Source: Luteolibacter ambystomatis (lineage in GTDB: Bacteria; Verrucomicrobiota; Verrucomicrobiia; Verrucomicrobiales; Akkermansiaceae). Taken from it: DNA of 64,000 nucleotides. The stretch is from NCBI RefSeq assembly GCF_018137965.1, contig NZ_CP073100.1, positions 930,001-994,000 of the forward strand, in the 5' to 3' direction. The notes beneath the pieces were generated by a model that was given only the letters and a program-made list of their open reading frames with translations, was not told where the DNA came from and searched no databases. Of the stretch, positions 33,913 to 45,016 are shown one piece after another. Each line of letters begins with the position of its first letter. Within the stretch, counting starts at the first letter, position 1. Made by a program: the position numbers and the translations under genes.

Positions 33913-33961
33913 GGATGAGACGTGGTTGGTAGGTGTGGTTGGTGGCGTAGGAGGAAAAGGG

Positions 33962-36565
33962 TCAGTCTTCGTAGATCATCTGTTCCATGCGGATGGTCTG
34001 GGCGCGTTCGGCGGCCTCGGCGGCGCGGGGGCCTTTGAAGGAAGCGATCTTGCTGGCGATCTTCATGGCGGAGCGCCACTTGCCGGCGTCCTCAAGGAGT
34101 TTCAGGGCGCGGAAACCGCAACTCTCGAACCATTTCCATTCGGCAGGCGGACGGTCGTTGGTGCCTTGCAGTACGGCCACGTAACACTCCAGGGCGCTGC
34201 CGGCGCGAGTGCCGCCATCCGGGCCGGGGAGGTGTTCGAGGGTCATGCCGCGCTGGTATTGCAGGCGGTTGACGAGAGCGGGCTGGTTTTTTGCTTCGGC
34301 AAGAAGTTGATCGTAGATGGCCAGTGCGGAGGCGAGCGAGGCGGGCTTTTCCACGCCCTGTGCGTAGAGGGCGTCTCCCAGCAGCAGTCCGGCCGGGATC
34401 CTCAGCGGATCGCCGGGTTTCAGCGAGGCGAACCACGGCTGGAGCTCCGTGATGGCCTCGTCCAGACGGGAGAGGTCGATGAGCAGGCTGGCGTGTTCCA
34501 GCCGGGCCAGGGGGCCGAGCGAGTCATTGCGGTCGATGATCTTCGAATACAGCTTGAGGCTTTCCCCGCGGGATTGGTCGGTGGCTCCCAGAGCGGCCGC
34601 ACGGGCGGCCAGCATCAGTGCGGCTGGTGCGGCGGGGGAGTTGGGAGACGTATTGGCCAGCCGTTCCAGAGTCAGACGGGAGTTGTGATAGTCCTCGTTG
34701 CGGAACTGATTGCGGCCGAGGATCAAGGTGGCCTCAGCGACCGCAGGGCTGTCCGGGAAACTACCGAGATAGCCCCGCGCCGCCTGAATGGCCGCCTCCG
34801 GGGATTCCGCCTGGTCCGCGATCTCCAGCCGCAGCCAAGCCAGACGCTCCGCCGGGATGCTCTTCAACAACGCGGCGTCCGATTCCAGAATGCCCAACTG
34901 CGCTTTGGCAAAGGTAGAGTCCGGCGGGTGCATGCGCAGGGCTGCGGAAGCGGCGGTCAGCCGTGCCTCACCCGCGCGGGGGTGAGCCGGGTGGGTGGAA
35001 AGGAACTGCTGAAGTGCCTCGCAGCTCTTGTCCGGTGAAGGTTCTACCAGTGCGCGCTCCAGATCCAACTCGCCGCGGATGCGGGCATCCCGCTCCGGAT
35101 GCCCGGTCGATGGAATGGCAGGGAGATCGCCGTCCTGCAGGCGGACCAGCGCGGTATTGAGCGCCGCGACATCGCCGGAGCGATCCGGCAGCAACTCGCT
35201 GGCCTGGTTGAACAGGGCGGCGGCGGCATCGGGATTTCCCCGATCGTATTCCGCGCGTGCTTCGGCGAATGCGGCTTCGCCCTTCAACTGCGGGGAATTC
35301 GCCGTCTTCAACACCGCATCAAAGGCGACGAAAGCTGCCTCCAGGTCTTTCTCCAGCAGACGCCAGCGTCCGACCTGCAGCAGCGCCCTCGGCACCAGGA
35401 AATGGCCCGGGTATTCCCAGCGCAGGCGGGTCATGAGGTGGTCCGCCTCATGGGTGGAATCCGGCGTGCCGGTGCGGTAGAGACCAATGGCGCGGGTATA
35501 GAGAGAAAAGGCGGCGAGGTCATTGGCGGTGGTCTGCGCGGGCTTCGCGGCCGGGACCGGCCAAGGATCATTGGCACCGGACAGGTCCTTGGCTGGATCA
35601 CCTTCGATGGGGGTGGGGATCACGCCGCGGAAGGACGGCGCGTTTGGCGGAATCCAGTCCTTCAACCGCTCCATGATCGTGTCGTCCGGTGCGGGCTGGT
35701 CTGGCAGCCACTGGAGCAGGCGCTTGAAGATCGGCTCCAGCATGGGCAGGTCCTTTTGTTTCTGGATCTCATCCAGCAGCAGGGTGGCTGCGGCCTCCTT
35801 GCCCTCCGAAACAGCGGTGGCATCCGCCAAGCCGATCACAGCGGCGTAGTAGCGCGGGCGGGATTGTTTCTCCGCCTGCTGCTTGAGCGCGGTGAAGGCG
35901 GTGACCGCCTCGTCCGCCTTGCCCTCGGCAAGCAACAGGGTGGCATCGAGGAACGAACGCTCGGCCAGATCGGAACCCTCCAGTCCTTTGGCCGGGGGCA
36001 GCAGCTTGCGCGCCTCGGTGGTTTTGCCTTGGTCGATCAGCAGCGAGGTCTGGCGCAGCTTCGCCTGCCGCACCATGGAGGGATCGCTGGAACGGGCCAA
36101 CACCTCCAGCGTGCCGCGTGCGCCATCCTGATCCCCCAGCGACAGCTGGAGGCTCGCGCGGGTGAGCAGCGCCTGGTTGCGGAAGGCGGCCTTGGGATTG
36201 TCCATTGCCGGGACCAGACCTTCGACCGCCTCATGGTATCGACCCAGACCGGCGAGGGCCTGCGATTTCCAGAAATAGGTCTCCGGATCATTGGCGAAGG
36301 CGGGGTCCGCCAGTTTCTTCAACGCTTGGTCGGAGCGGTCCCCGCGGATCCATGCTTCCAGCCGCTTCGTCTCGATTTGATGGCGGTCGGCGGGAGCAAG
36401 ATCGGGTGTTTTGAGCGCTTGTTCGAACCGCTGGTCGGCCACGTCCCACAGCTCGGCATCGAGCGCCTCCATGCCCTGCCGCCAGAGAGGTTGGTCACGC
36501 AAGGCCGTGGCTCCCAAGGCCGGGAGAGCGGCGAGAATCAGGAAAAGTGACGGGCGGACGGGCAT
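33962..36565 (-). CDS. Very long TPR-repeat periplasmic protein
   Basis: This 867-residue protein has a signal peptide (1-19, MPVRPSLFLILAALPALGA) followed by helical TPR-like units throughout. Examples are ALDAELWDVADQRFEQALKT, YFWKSQALAGLGRYHEAVEG, AEARAEYDRGNPDAAAALFN and ATLILGRNQFRNEDYHNSRL. It is Ala/Leu-rich and resembles BamD/YbgF-type and gliding-motility TPR proteins only in fold. It is probably a scaffold in the periplasm or outer membrane. The start chosen begins the signal peptide; an upstream ATG adds 24 residues. It lies immediately downstream of the sigma-54 activator. Confidence 0.85.
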   Translation of the reverse strand: MPVRPSLFLILAALPALGATALRDQPLWRQGMEALDAELWDVADQRFEQALKTPDLAPADRHQIETKRLEAWIRGDRSDQALKKLADPAFANDPETYFWKSQALAGLGRYHEAVEGLVPAMDNPKAAFRNQALLTRASLQLSLGDQDGARGTLEVLARSSDPSMVRQAKLRQTSLLIDQGKTTEARKLLPPAKGLEGSDLAERSFLDATLLLAEGKADEAVTAFTALKQQAEKQSRPRYYAAVIGLADATAVSEGKEAAATLLLDEIQKQKDLPMLEPIFKRLLQWLPDQPAPDDTIMERLKDWIPPNAPSFRGVIPTPIEGDPAKDLSGANDPWPVPAAKPAQTTANDLAAFSLYTRAIGLYRTGTPDSTHEADHLMTRLRWEYPGHFLVPRALLQVGRWRLLEKDLEAAFVAFDAVLKTANSPQLKGEAAFAEARAEYDRGNPDAAAALFNQASELLPDRSGDVAALNTALVRLQDGDLPAIPSTGHPERDARIRGELDLERALVEPSPDKSCEALQQFLSTHPAHPRAGEARLTAASAALRMHPPDSTFAKAQLGILESDAALLKSIPAERLAWLRLEIADQAESPEAAIQAARGYLGSFPDSPAVAEATLILGRNQFRNEDYHNSRLTLERLANTSPNSPAAPAALMLAARAAALGATDQSRGESLKLYSKIIDRNDSLGPLARLEHASLLIDLSRLDEAITELQPWFASLKPGDPLRIPAGLLLGDALYAQGVEKPASLASALAIYDQLLAEAKNQPALVNRLQYQRGMTLEHLPGPDGGTRAGSALECYVAVLQGTNDRPPAEWKWFESCGFRALKLLEDAGKWRSAMKIASKIASFKGPRAAEAAERAQTIRMEQMIYED

Positions 36566-36638
36566 CGGACGGGGCGACCCTAGGCCGAACCCGCGCGGCT
36601 GGCCAGCCGAGATGCGGGTCGGCGGGACGCGGGGCATT

Positions 36639-38024
<1,386 letters not shown>

Positions 38025-38623
38025 CGTTCGCCGGGGAGTGAAGCAGGCGTGTCGAAGATGACACGCAAAAACGAGGGGATCGTTTGTTGGAGGCAGGGGT
38101 GGGGGAATGGAGTGGAAGGCTGGAAACTTATTGGGATCCAAGGAAATCAGGAGAATTTCGGGTAGAATGGGGAGGGTTGAGGGCGCGAATAGTGGATGGC
38201 GGGGCGGCTGTTAGAGAGAGAGGCGTCGCGGGCTGGATCGCCGGGTAGGCGAGGCGGAATCACGGCATCCTTTCTACTTCCCCGGCGCGGGGTGTTTGTT
38301 AGCGTGCATCCCGCCCCATGCCCGCCCGGAGGAAGACTGTGATCAAAGACTCTTCCACTTGGCTGAACATACAGGCCTAAGTAGAAAGCCATTTGCATGA
38401 ACCACACTGTCTCAGAGGTTGGCCAAAATTTCAGGCGTGGATGCCCGGCTCTCCAAGCGTTGGTCGTCGGTTTTCAAAGACCACTTTCCGTGGCAACCAA
38501 TCCGCTGGCTGGAGGGGTGAGATGGTTCAGGTTGGCGATGAAGCGACTTTTTGAAATGATCGATATGGCCTTTCTTTGCTCAGGATTGTCGAGTGGGGTT
38601 ATTCGGTTGAATTCAAATGCTCC
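38025..38623. other. Gene-poor upstream flank of the DarTG module
   Basis: This 599-bp stretch holds no convincing gene. One 20-codon frame (38318-38380, MPARRKTVIKDSSTWLNIQA) follows a GC-rich, promoter-like context and looks like the first residues of a gene cut off by foreign sequence. From about 38340 rightward the sequence becomes lower in GC and continues so through darT and darG. This suggests the left edge of an acquired segment, but no direct repeat marks it. Confidence 0.4.
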
Positions 38624-39205
38624 ATGAACCTCACTGAATTCCAGAACATCACTCCGCTTGCGAACATTTCTTCGGTTCTAAAGCACGGGATATTGTCGTA
38701 CACGCAGGCGGCGCGACTTCAGCATGATTCCATTGCCTTACAGGAGGTCCAAGACAAACGGGATGCGAAACAGGTTCCTGGCGGCTTGCGTTTGCATGAG
38801 TATGCTAACGTGTATTTCCATGCTCGAAATCCGATGATGTCACGCAGGAGGAATGAAGCGAGTTCGCTTTGTGTGCTGCGAATTTCGACCGACATCCTCA
38901 AGATCAGTGGAGCCGTGATCACGGATCAGAACGCAGCGAGCAAATATGTGAGATTTTCGTCACCCGACCGACTACGATTTATGGATCTTGAATACGTGTT
39001 TGCCGCGAACTGGAAGCACCCGGAGAACCAGATCGAGGAATGGCGTCATAGCAGCGCGAAGTGTGCTGAAGCATTGATTCCGCATCGAATTCCGCCAGAA
39101 TACCTCATTGGCGCCTATGTTGTGGATGCCGCTGCCCAGACGCGCTTGGAAGAGATTGGCTTCGGCCTTCCCATCGTCATCGACGCAGATATTTTTTTTC
39201 ACTGA
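38624..39205 (+). CDS. darT: DarT ssDNA ADP-ribosyltransferase toxin
   Basis: This 193-residue DUF4433/DarT-family protein uses NAD+ to ADP-ribosylate bases in single-stranded DNA, blocking replication. Visible family features are ITPLANISSVLKHGILSY at the N-terminus, the VQDKRDAKQVPGG...HEYANVYFHARNPMM block (Arg46 in the place of the conserved DarT Arg) and the catalytic Glu149 in KCAEALIPHRIPPEYL. The start MNLTEFQNIT gives the usual length; an earlier frame is unlikely. It is separated from the antitoxin by only three bases. Lower GC than its neighbours suggests transfer. Base specificity (thymidine or guanosine) cannot be told from sequence alone. Confidence 0.9.
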   Translation: MNLTEFQNITPLANISSVLKHGILSYTQAARLQHDSIALQEVQDKRDAKQVPGGLRLHEYANVYFHARNPMMSRRRNEASSLCVLRISTDILKISGAVITDQNAASKYVRFSSPDRLRFMDLEYVFAANWKHPENQIEEWRHSSAKCAEALIPHRIPPEYLIGAYVVDAAAQTRLEEIGFGLPIVIDADIFFH

Positions 39206-39208
39206 GCC

Positions 39209-40342
39209 ATGAAGCCGAATTTTCCAAACATCCGAGTTTTGATTGGTGATATGTTTGCTAGCGATATGCGCACGCTCGTGAATACGGTGAACTGTGTGGG
39301 CGTGATGGGCAAAGGGATCGCCCAAATTTTCAAGAAGGAGTATCCGACTATGTTCGAGGACTACGCGGAACGCTGCGCCCGCGATGAGGTGCGGCTGGGT
39401 GAACCCTACCACTATAAGGATTTGGGTGGGATTTCGATTGTGAATTTTCCCACCAAGGGGCATTGGCGAGCCGCTACGCGCCTCGAAGATGTGGAAGCCG
39501 GATTGAACTACTTCCTGAAGCACTTCCGGATATGGGGCGTTGAGTCCATTGCCTTTCCTCCGCTTGGTTGTGGCAATGGTGGACTGGAGTGGGCGACTGT
39601 TGGTCCTTTGATGTATTCTAAGCTGAAAGGGATCGGTATTCCTGTTGAAATTTACGCACCTTATGGCACTCCGGCGAGCCAACTGAAGGAGGATTTCCTA
39701 GGGGCAGACCAGCAATTGGAGTTTGCGGTCAAAGGTCGGCGCAGGGAGAAATTGCGCCCAGAATGGGCAGCCTTGATGGAGGTGCTTTACGATTTGGAGC
39801 ACCAGCCTTATGCGAATCCCGTCGGTCGGACGATTTTCCAAAAAATATGCTATATCCTCACCAAGCAAGGGCTTGATACCGGATTTCAATTCGAGCGGAA
39901 TAGCTACGGCCCGTTCGCCGACGAAGTGAAGGAGGCCATCAACGTGCTAGCCAACAACAATTGGGTGATCGAGCAACAGCTTGGCAAGATGACGGCATTG
40001 AAAGTGGGACCGGAATATGCCAAGGCGCGTTTGAAACTTGCCGAAGATCTGAAGCCATTCCGGCGCAAGATCGATAAAACAGTGGACCTGTTCAGCCGGA
40101 TCAAGAACACGGATCAGGCTGAAGAGGTGGCGACAGTGATTTTCGCGGTGCAAGTGCTCAAGCACGACAGGAAGCCAGACGAAGTTAGTGAAGCCGATCT
40201 TTTCGATTACATTCTCGAATGGAAGAAGCTCTGGAGAAAGGATTTAGCCAAACAGCAGAGCTTGGCGGATGCGATCAGAAATCTTGAAATGCTAGGTTGG
40301 GTCAAATTGCAATACAGCGATTCTCTCCCTATCTCTGGATAA
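39209..40342 (+). CDS. darG: DarG macrodomain antitoxin
   Basis: This 377-residue antitoxin of DarT removes ADP-ribose from DNA. An N-terminal macrodomain (about 1-155) has NTVNCVGVMGKGIAQIFKKE, GGISIVNFPTKGHWR and FPPLGCGNGGLEW, the ADP-ribose-binding loops. A C-terminal domain (about 165-377) has TIFQKICYILTKQG and SYGPFADEVKEAINVLANN. In known DarG proteins the second half binds and neutralises DarT directly. It resembles the SocA/DUF4065 fold in its YGP motif, an inference. It forms an operon with darT and ends in a very strong terminator 10 bp after the stop codon. Confidence 0.92.
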   Translation: MKPNFPNIRVLIGDMFASDMRTLVNTVNCVGVMGKGIAQIFKKEYPTMFEDYAERCARDEVRLGEPYHYKDLGGISIVNFPTKGHWRAATRLEDVEAGLNYFLKHFRIWGVESIAFPPLGCGNGGLEWATVGPLMYSKLKGIGIPVEIYAPYGTPASQLKEDFLGADQQLEFAVKGRRREKLRPEWAALMEVLYDLEHQPYANPVGRTIFQKICYILTKQGLDTGFQFERNSYGPFADEVKEAINVLANNNWVIEQQLGKMTALKVGPEYAKARLKLAEDLKPFRRKIDKTVDLFSRIKNTDQAEEVATVIFAVQVLKHDRKPDEVSEADLFDYILEWKKLWRKDLAKQQSLADAIRNLEMLGWVKLQYSDSLPISG

Positions 40343-40352
40343 ATCGGGCCGA

Positions 40353-40382
40353 AAAAATGGCGGCCGGGTGGCCGCCATTTTT
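40353..40382. terminator. Strong bidirectional terminator after darG
   Basis: AAAAATGGCGGCC and GGCCGCCATTTTT form a perfect 13-bp stem with a GGGT loop, flanked by A-run and T-run, so it works in both directions. It separates darG from the convergent sugar dehydrogenase-like gene. Confidence 0.93.
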
Positions 40383-40421
40383 GGGTTGTTGGGAATGGAA
40401 TGTTGAAGCGGGAGCCGTGGC

Positions 40422-41855
40422 TTACTTCGGAATCTCGTTGAGGGTGTACCACGCCTCGGGGTGCCAGAGGGGTTTGCCTTCGGCGGATTTGAGGGGCTTG
40501 GCGGTGAGGTGGTGGACATGGCCCTGGGTGAGGCCTTCCACTTTGATCCGCACCTTGAGCTTGTCCGGGGAGACGGTGGCGGCGGTGATTTTCGGGGTGG
40601 TTTGATCGACCTCGGGGCTGCCGTATTTGGATTGGTAGATGTAGGTCCACGCGTCCATGGCATAAGTGGCGGGGTCGCCGGCGGTGACGGGATCGACGGG
40701 GCCGGTGAAGGTGAGTTCGAAGCCGTCCGGGCGGGCGCTCATGTCGTGGACTTCGAAGGGCGTTTTGCCGGTCCAGCGGACGCGCTCGAAGGTAAACGGC
40801 TTGCTGCCGCGCGAGGCCCAGCCGCGGTTGGTGCCGCCGACGAAGAGCGTGCCGTCCTCGGCCTGGCGCATGGGGACGATGCCGGCCTCGAAGCCTTCCA
40901 GGAAATGGAACACCGCGCCCTGGTAAAGGCCGTTGACCTTTTCGAGATTGATGCGCTGGACCTGCGAGTGGGTTTGCTCGCCGATGAGCATCTGCTTCTG
41001 CCACGGGCCGAACTTGCCGCTGCTGAGATCGCAGGCGATGCCGCTGGGCGATTGGCCGACCTTGGCGTGCGGGAGGATGACGGCGGGCGGGACGAACTCG
41101 GGGAACTTCCTGCGCTCGGTGAGGATGCGCGAGGGGTCGGCGGGTTGCGGCGGGGCGGGGAACTTGTCGCCGTGCCAGTTGTTGCCGCTCGGGTTGCCCT
41201 GGAAGGATCCGGGCTTGAGCCACTTCAGGCCGGAGGAGCCGTTCCACGGTCCCTGGTTGTCGGTGTAGAAAGCATCGCCCTCGGCATTGAAGCCGATGCC
41301 GCCGGGAGAGCGGATGCCGGAGCAGGTGGGGATCATCTCGCCCTTCGGCGTGACGCGCAGGGCCCAGCCGCGCCAGGGCGACTCCGAGGTGAAGGAGCCG
41401 GTGAGGCAGAGCAGGACCCAGATGTTGCCATCCTTGTCCGGGGTGCTGCCGAAGGCGAACTCGTGGTAGTCGCCATTGATGCCCCATTGGTCGCAGATGG
41501 TCTCGAAGGTGTCGGCGGTGCCGTCGCCATCGCTGTCCTTGATGCGGGTGACTTCCGGGCGCTGGGTGAGGTAGAGCCAGCCGTCCTTCCAGAACATGCC
41601 GAAAGGTTCGTGAAGACCGCTGGCGAACTTGCGCCAGGTGACCTTCGAGAGATCGGCATCGTAGGCTCCGTTGCAGATCCAGATGTCACCGCGGCGGTCG
41701 GCGACGGCGACCTGCTTGTCCGGCAGGAGCGCGATGGAGCCGAGCTCCATCACCTCGTTGGTGGGCGTGGGGATTTGTTCGCGGATGTAGTATTCCTCTT
41801 GTCCGGCGTGAACCCCGCTGATGAGGAGGGCGAGTGTGAGGAGGGCGGCTTTCAT
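40422..41855 (-). CDS. Secreted beta-propeller dehydrogenase-like protein
   Basis: This 477-residue protein has a signal peptide (1-17, ending SGVHA) and the propeller pattern of PQQ-dependent/glucose-sorbosone dehydrogenases and the large verrucomicrobial membrane-bound dehydrogenases. Blocks include VMELGSIALLPDKQVAVADR, RIKDSDGDGTADTFETICDQ (with a DGDG-type Ca loop), GIRSPGGIGFNAEGDAFYTD and QTHSQVQRINLEKVNGLYQG. Its start codon overlaps the stop of the cytochrome gene by 4 bp (ATGA), so the two are translationally coupled and probably form a periplasmic redox pair. It is the last gene of the putative xyl operon. Confidence 0.85.
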   Translation of the reverse strand: MKAALLTLALLISGVHAGQEEYYIREQIPTPTNEVMELGSIALLPDKQVAVADRRGDIWICNGAYDADLSKVTWRKFASGLHEPFGMFWKDGWLYLTQRPEVTRIKDSDGDGTADTFETICDQWGINGDYHEFAFGSTPDKDGNIWVLLCLTGSFTSESPWRGWALRVTPKGEMIPTCSGIRSPGGIGFNAEGDAFYTDNQGPWNGSSGLKWLKPGSFQGNPSGNNWHGDKFPAPPQPADPSRILTERRKFPEFVPPAVILPHAKVGQSPSGIACDLSSGKFGPWQKQMLIGEQTHSQVQRINLEKVNGLYQGAVFHFLEGFEAGIVPMRQAEDGTLFVGGTNRGWASRGSKPFTFERVRWTGKTPFEVHDMSARPDGFELTFTGPVDPVTAGDPATYAMDAWTYIYQSKYGSPEVDQTTPKITAATVSPDKLKVRIKVEGLTQGHVHHLTAKPLKSAEGKPLWHPEAWYTLNEIPK

Positions 41856-43363
41856 TTCCAGCGGTAGAGGAGGGTGGCGGTTTGGCCGGTGGCCAGGGTG
41901 AGGACCAGCTTGCCGTTCTTCGGCTTCGGTGCGGGTGGGCCGGAGGCCACGGAGGCGAGGTTGCCGAGCGCGAATTCCGTGGAAGAAATAGCCTGTACGG
42001 GCAGCGTGTCGGTGATGACCACGTCCACGGCACTGCCCTCGCCAGTGAGCGAGAGCGTGCGCACCAGAGTGCGTTCGGTATCAGAGCCACCGGCCTTGTA
42101 GGAATCGAGCAGGCGGGATTTGCCGATGCTCATGGAGAAGGTCGGGTTGCCCTTGGGATCGAGCTTGTAGCCGAGGAACTTCGCGCCTTCGGGGAGGGCT
42201 TCTCCTTTGGAAAGATTGACGACATGATCGCCTGCGGGAGGCTCGTAGCCTTGGCCGCGTTCGGTCCAGTGGTGGCCGCCGTTCATGAACTCGCCCTGCC
42301 AGATCAGTTCCGGTGCGAAGTGATCGGCGCTCCAAGCGAAATTGACGCCGCCGGGCAGGCCGATGCCGATGCCGCGGGCGGTGGTGCCCTTGATGAAGTT
42401 GCGGTAGATCGCGGCCTTTTCGGCGACGGGCTCGATCATGATGTCCGGCCACTTCGGCTTGTTCGCAGCCTTGCGGTCGGTGAGCCAGACCCAGTTCTTG
42501 TCGCCCTTCTTGCGCCAGCCGATCTGGATTTCCTCCTGGCCTTCGAACTCGAAGAACTCGACGCGCAGCTTGTGCGGGCCCTTGGCGAATTTTCCGGCGG
42601 CCTGTTTCTCGCGTCCCTGGATCGGGCCGATGCCATCGACCTCGCCGAGCGGAGTGCCATCGAGCATGAGGCGCATGCCATCATCGGCGGCGAGGTAGAA
42701 CTCGTAGTCGCCATCCACGGGCAGATCGAGCACGCCTTCCCAGACCATGCCGAAGTGATCCTTTCGACCGGCTTTGGCGATCGAGATGATGCCATTGTGT
42801 TCCTCCTCGGTGGCGGCGGCCTTGATGGTATTGAAGTCCGGAAGCTTCTTCCATGTGCCGTCATAGACGTAGGAGATGAGATCCGCGACGGGCGGCTTCA
42901 CATCCAGCGGATGCTGCTTGAGCAGTTCCGCGGCGGTCCATGGCGTGGTGCGGTTGGCGGTGGCGGCACGCACGGTTTTCACGCGCGAGGTTTCCACGCC
43001 GGGCGCCTTGTTGCCCCATGAGGAGCGGACGTAGGTGAGGATGGCGGCGATCTGATCGTCCGGCAGCATCGCGCCCTGCGGCGGCATTTCGAGATTCCAG
43101 GTCTTGCCGTTCACCTCGACCTCGCCGTGGAGACCGGCGATGAGGATCTTGATGGAGCGGTCCGGATTTCCGAGCGGCCAGGGCGATCCCGCGAGCGGCG
43201 GGAACTGGCCGTTCTGCGCGCCTTCGCCATTCACGCCATGGCAAGCCGCGCAGTAGGTGGTGTAGAGCTGGCCGCCATCCTGCGCCCCTGCAAGGGCGGC
43301 GAGACCGGCGGTCGCGGTGAGGATGCCCAGTGCCGGTGGCACGGAGCGGATGGATGGTTTCAT
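41852..43363 (-). CDS. Secreted cytochrome c with PA14 domain
   Basis: This 503-residue exported protein has a signal peptide (about 1-27) and a class I cytochrome c domain with heme motif CAACH (Cys38, Cys41, His42) and a probable axial Met in MPPQG. A PA14 carbohydrate-binding domain follows (about 170-290; DYEFYLAADDGMRLMLDG, then KLRVEFFEFEGQEEIQIGWR), and a C-terminal beta-sandwich of unknown type. It probably transfers electrons near a bound glycan or in the outer membrane. It starts 28 bp after xylB ends and is ATGA-coupled to the next gene. Confidence 0.88.
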   Translation of the reverse strand: MKPSIRSVPPALGILTATAGLAALAGAQDGGQLYTTYCAACHGVNGEGAQNGQFPPLAGSPWPLGNPDRSIKILIAGLHGEVEVNGKTWNLEMPPQGAMLPDDQIAAILTYVRSSWGNKAPGVETSRVKTVRAATANRTTPWTAAELLKQHPLDVKPPVADLISYVYDGTWKKLPDFNTIKAAATEEEHNGIISIAKAGRKDHFGMVWEGVLDLPVDGDYEFYLAADDGMRLMLDGTPLGEVDGIGPIQGREKQAAGKFAKGPHKLRVEFFEFEGQEEIQIGWRKKGDKNWVWLTDRKAANKPKWPDIMIEPVAEKAAIYRNFIKGTTARGIGIGLPGGVNFAWSADHFAPELIWQGEFMNGGHHWTERGQGYEPPAGDHVVNLSKGEALPEGAKFLGYKLDPKGNPTFSMSIGKSRLLDSYKAGGSDTERTLVRTLSLTGEGSAVDVVITDTLPVQAISSTEFALGNLASVASGPPAPKPKNGKLVLTLATGQTATLLYRWK

Positions 43364-43391
43364 GGGATGTGCGCTGAGTAGTAGCCGGTCC

Positions 43392-44909
43392 TCAGGCCGT
43401 GGCCTTCAGGGATGCCAGCCAGGCTCCGTAACGTGGTGCCGTGCCGCGCTCTTTCGGTTGGATGGAAGAATCCGGGTGGGAGAGCGATTCCACTAGATCC
43501 GTAGTAGATGTGCCAGAAGCGATGGCTGCACGCATGGCGGCGCCGAGGGCGGCGGAGTTGCTCACGGAAAGCCGGCTGACCGGCACGCCGAAAACATCCG
43601 CGAAGATCCGGGCGATGCCTTCATTCCGCGAGGCTCCGCCGGTGAGGCAGAGTTCCGTCGGCTTGAGGTGCATCCATTCGAGCTGGCGCAGCAGGTTGAA
43701 CGCCTGGCCTTCCAGAAACGCGCGGACGCGCTGCGGGGTGGTCAGGGCGGGTTCGGATTCGATGAGGCCGCCGTGTCGCTTCGGCGTGATCTCATCGGCC
43801 ACGAAAGGGATGGTGAAGGCGGTGTCCGGGAGTTCGGCGTCACCGGCTGCTTCAAATGCGGACCAATCCGCGCCAAGCTGGTCGCGGAAGGCTTCGCGCG
43901 CGAGCGATCCATTGCGGATGCACGCGAGCGTCATGTAGCCGCCGAGAGGATTTCCAAAGACATGGCCGCAGCCCTCGGGATCGGTACGCGGCTCGGTCAT
44001 GGCGGCGAAGAGTGTGTCGCTGGTGCCGAGGCTCACGACCACGCGGCCCGGCGTGGCGGCACCCATGCCGACCAGCGAGCTGGGATTGTCACCGGAGAAG
44101 GGAAGTACGATGCACGTAGGAGCAAACCCGAAGCGCTTCACGAACCACGGCGAGACGGTGCCGCAGGGCTTCGAGGCCGGGCTGACGGGCGGGAGCTTCG
44201 AGGCGAGATCGGGCGCGGTGGCGTTGAGAAGATCCGTGTCCCATTCCTCGGCAGCGAGGTTCATGAGATTCATGCCCGCGCCATCGCCGGTATCGATGGG
44301 TGCGTCCGCGCCGATGAGCAGGCTGCACAAAAACGAGCTGACGAGATGGATGCGCGCGGTGTCCGCGTAGCCCTGCGGATCACGCTTGGAGAAGGCGCGG
44401 ATCTGCGGGCCGGTGAAGCGCTCCACGGCCACGGATCCACTGCGCGCGCAGACGATGTCCGCACCGCCGAGCGCGGCGGCGATCTCCGCGCACTCCGCGG
44501 AGGTGGAGCCGTCCATCCAGATCGGCGAAGTCGCGCGCGAGTAGATGCCTTCGAGCTGCGGTGTCAGCGGTTGCGCGGGATCGAGTGCGGCGAGGCGATC
44601 AGCGAAGCCCGCCTTGAGATAAACACTGCCGTGCTGCTGGCCGGAGCCGGAGATGGCGACCACCTGATGCAGCGGCCAGCCTTCATCCTTCATGCGCTGC
44701 ACCAGCATATCGAGCGCGGCCACCCACAGGCGCGGGTCGGCATGCACTTGTCCCTCCGGCAGGTTTCCCAGAAAGCCGCGCGGCGAGGCGTACTCCGTGA
44801 GTTCTCCGAAGGGGAGACCCAGTTCGTGGGAGACGTGGTTCGTTTCGAGATCCAGCAGGACCGCGGAGAGGCTTTGGGTGGAACTGTCGAAGCCGAGGGC
44901 GTAGGGCAT
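43392..44909 (-). CDS. xylB: Xylulokinase
   Basis: This 505-residue FGGY carbohydrate kinase should phosphorylate D-xylulose to xylulose 5-phosphate. Motifs are YALGFDSSTQSLSAVLLD (phosphate 1), MDGSTSAECAEIAAALGG, GDGAGMNLMNLAAEEWD, VVSLGTSDTLFA (phosphate 2) and LCLTGGASRNEGIARIFADV (adenosine motif). The start MPYALGFDS is the usual one. It lies 107 bp downstream of xylA and 28 bp upstream of the cytochrome gene. Confidence 0.93.
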   Translation of the reverse strand: MPYALGFDSSTQSLSAVLLDLETNHVSHELGLPFGELTEYASPRGFLGNLPEGQVHADPRLWVAALDMLVQRMKDEGWPLHQVVAISGSGQQHGSVYLKAGFADRLAALDPAQPLTPQLEGIYSRATSPIWMDGSTSAECAEIAAALGGADIVCARSGSVAVERFTGPQIRAFSKRDPQGYADTARIHLVSSFLCSLLIGADAPIDTGDGAGMNLMNLAAEEWDTDLLNATAPDLASKLPPVSPASKPCGTVSPWFVKRFGFAPTCIVLPFSGDNPSSLVGMGAATPGRVVVSLGTSDTLFAAMTEPRTDPEGCGHVFGNPLGGYMTLACIRNGSLAREAFRDQLGADWSAFEAAGDAELPDTAFTIPFVADEITPKRHGGLIESEPALTTPQRVRAFLEGQAFNLLRQLEWMHLKPTELCLTGGASRNEGIARIFADVFGVPVSRLSVSNSAALGAAMRAAIASGTSTTDLVESLSHPDSSIQPKERGTAPRYGAWLASLKATA

Positions 44910-45016
44910 GGCAGGGAGCTTTTGTTTAAAAGGAGGCCTCCCCGGCACCGCTCCGACGAGGGAGGCAGGAGGTGGAGCGGACGGGGAGGCACGTGTTGGG
45001 AGAAACCGCGAGGCGA

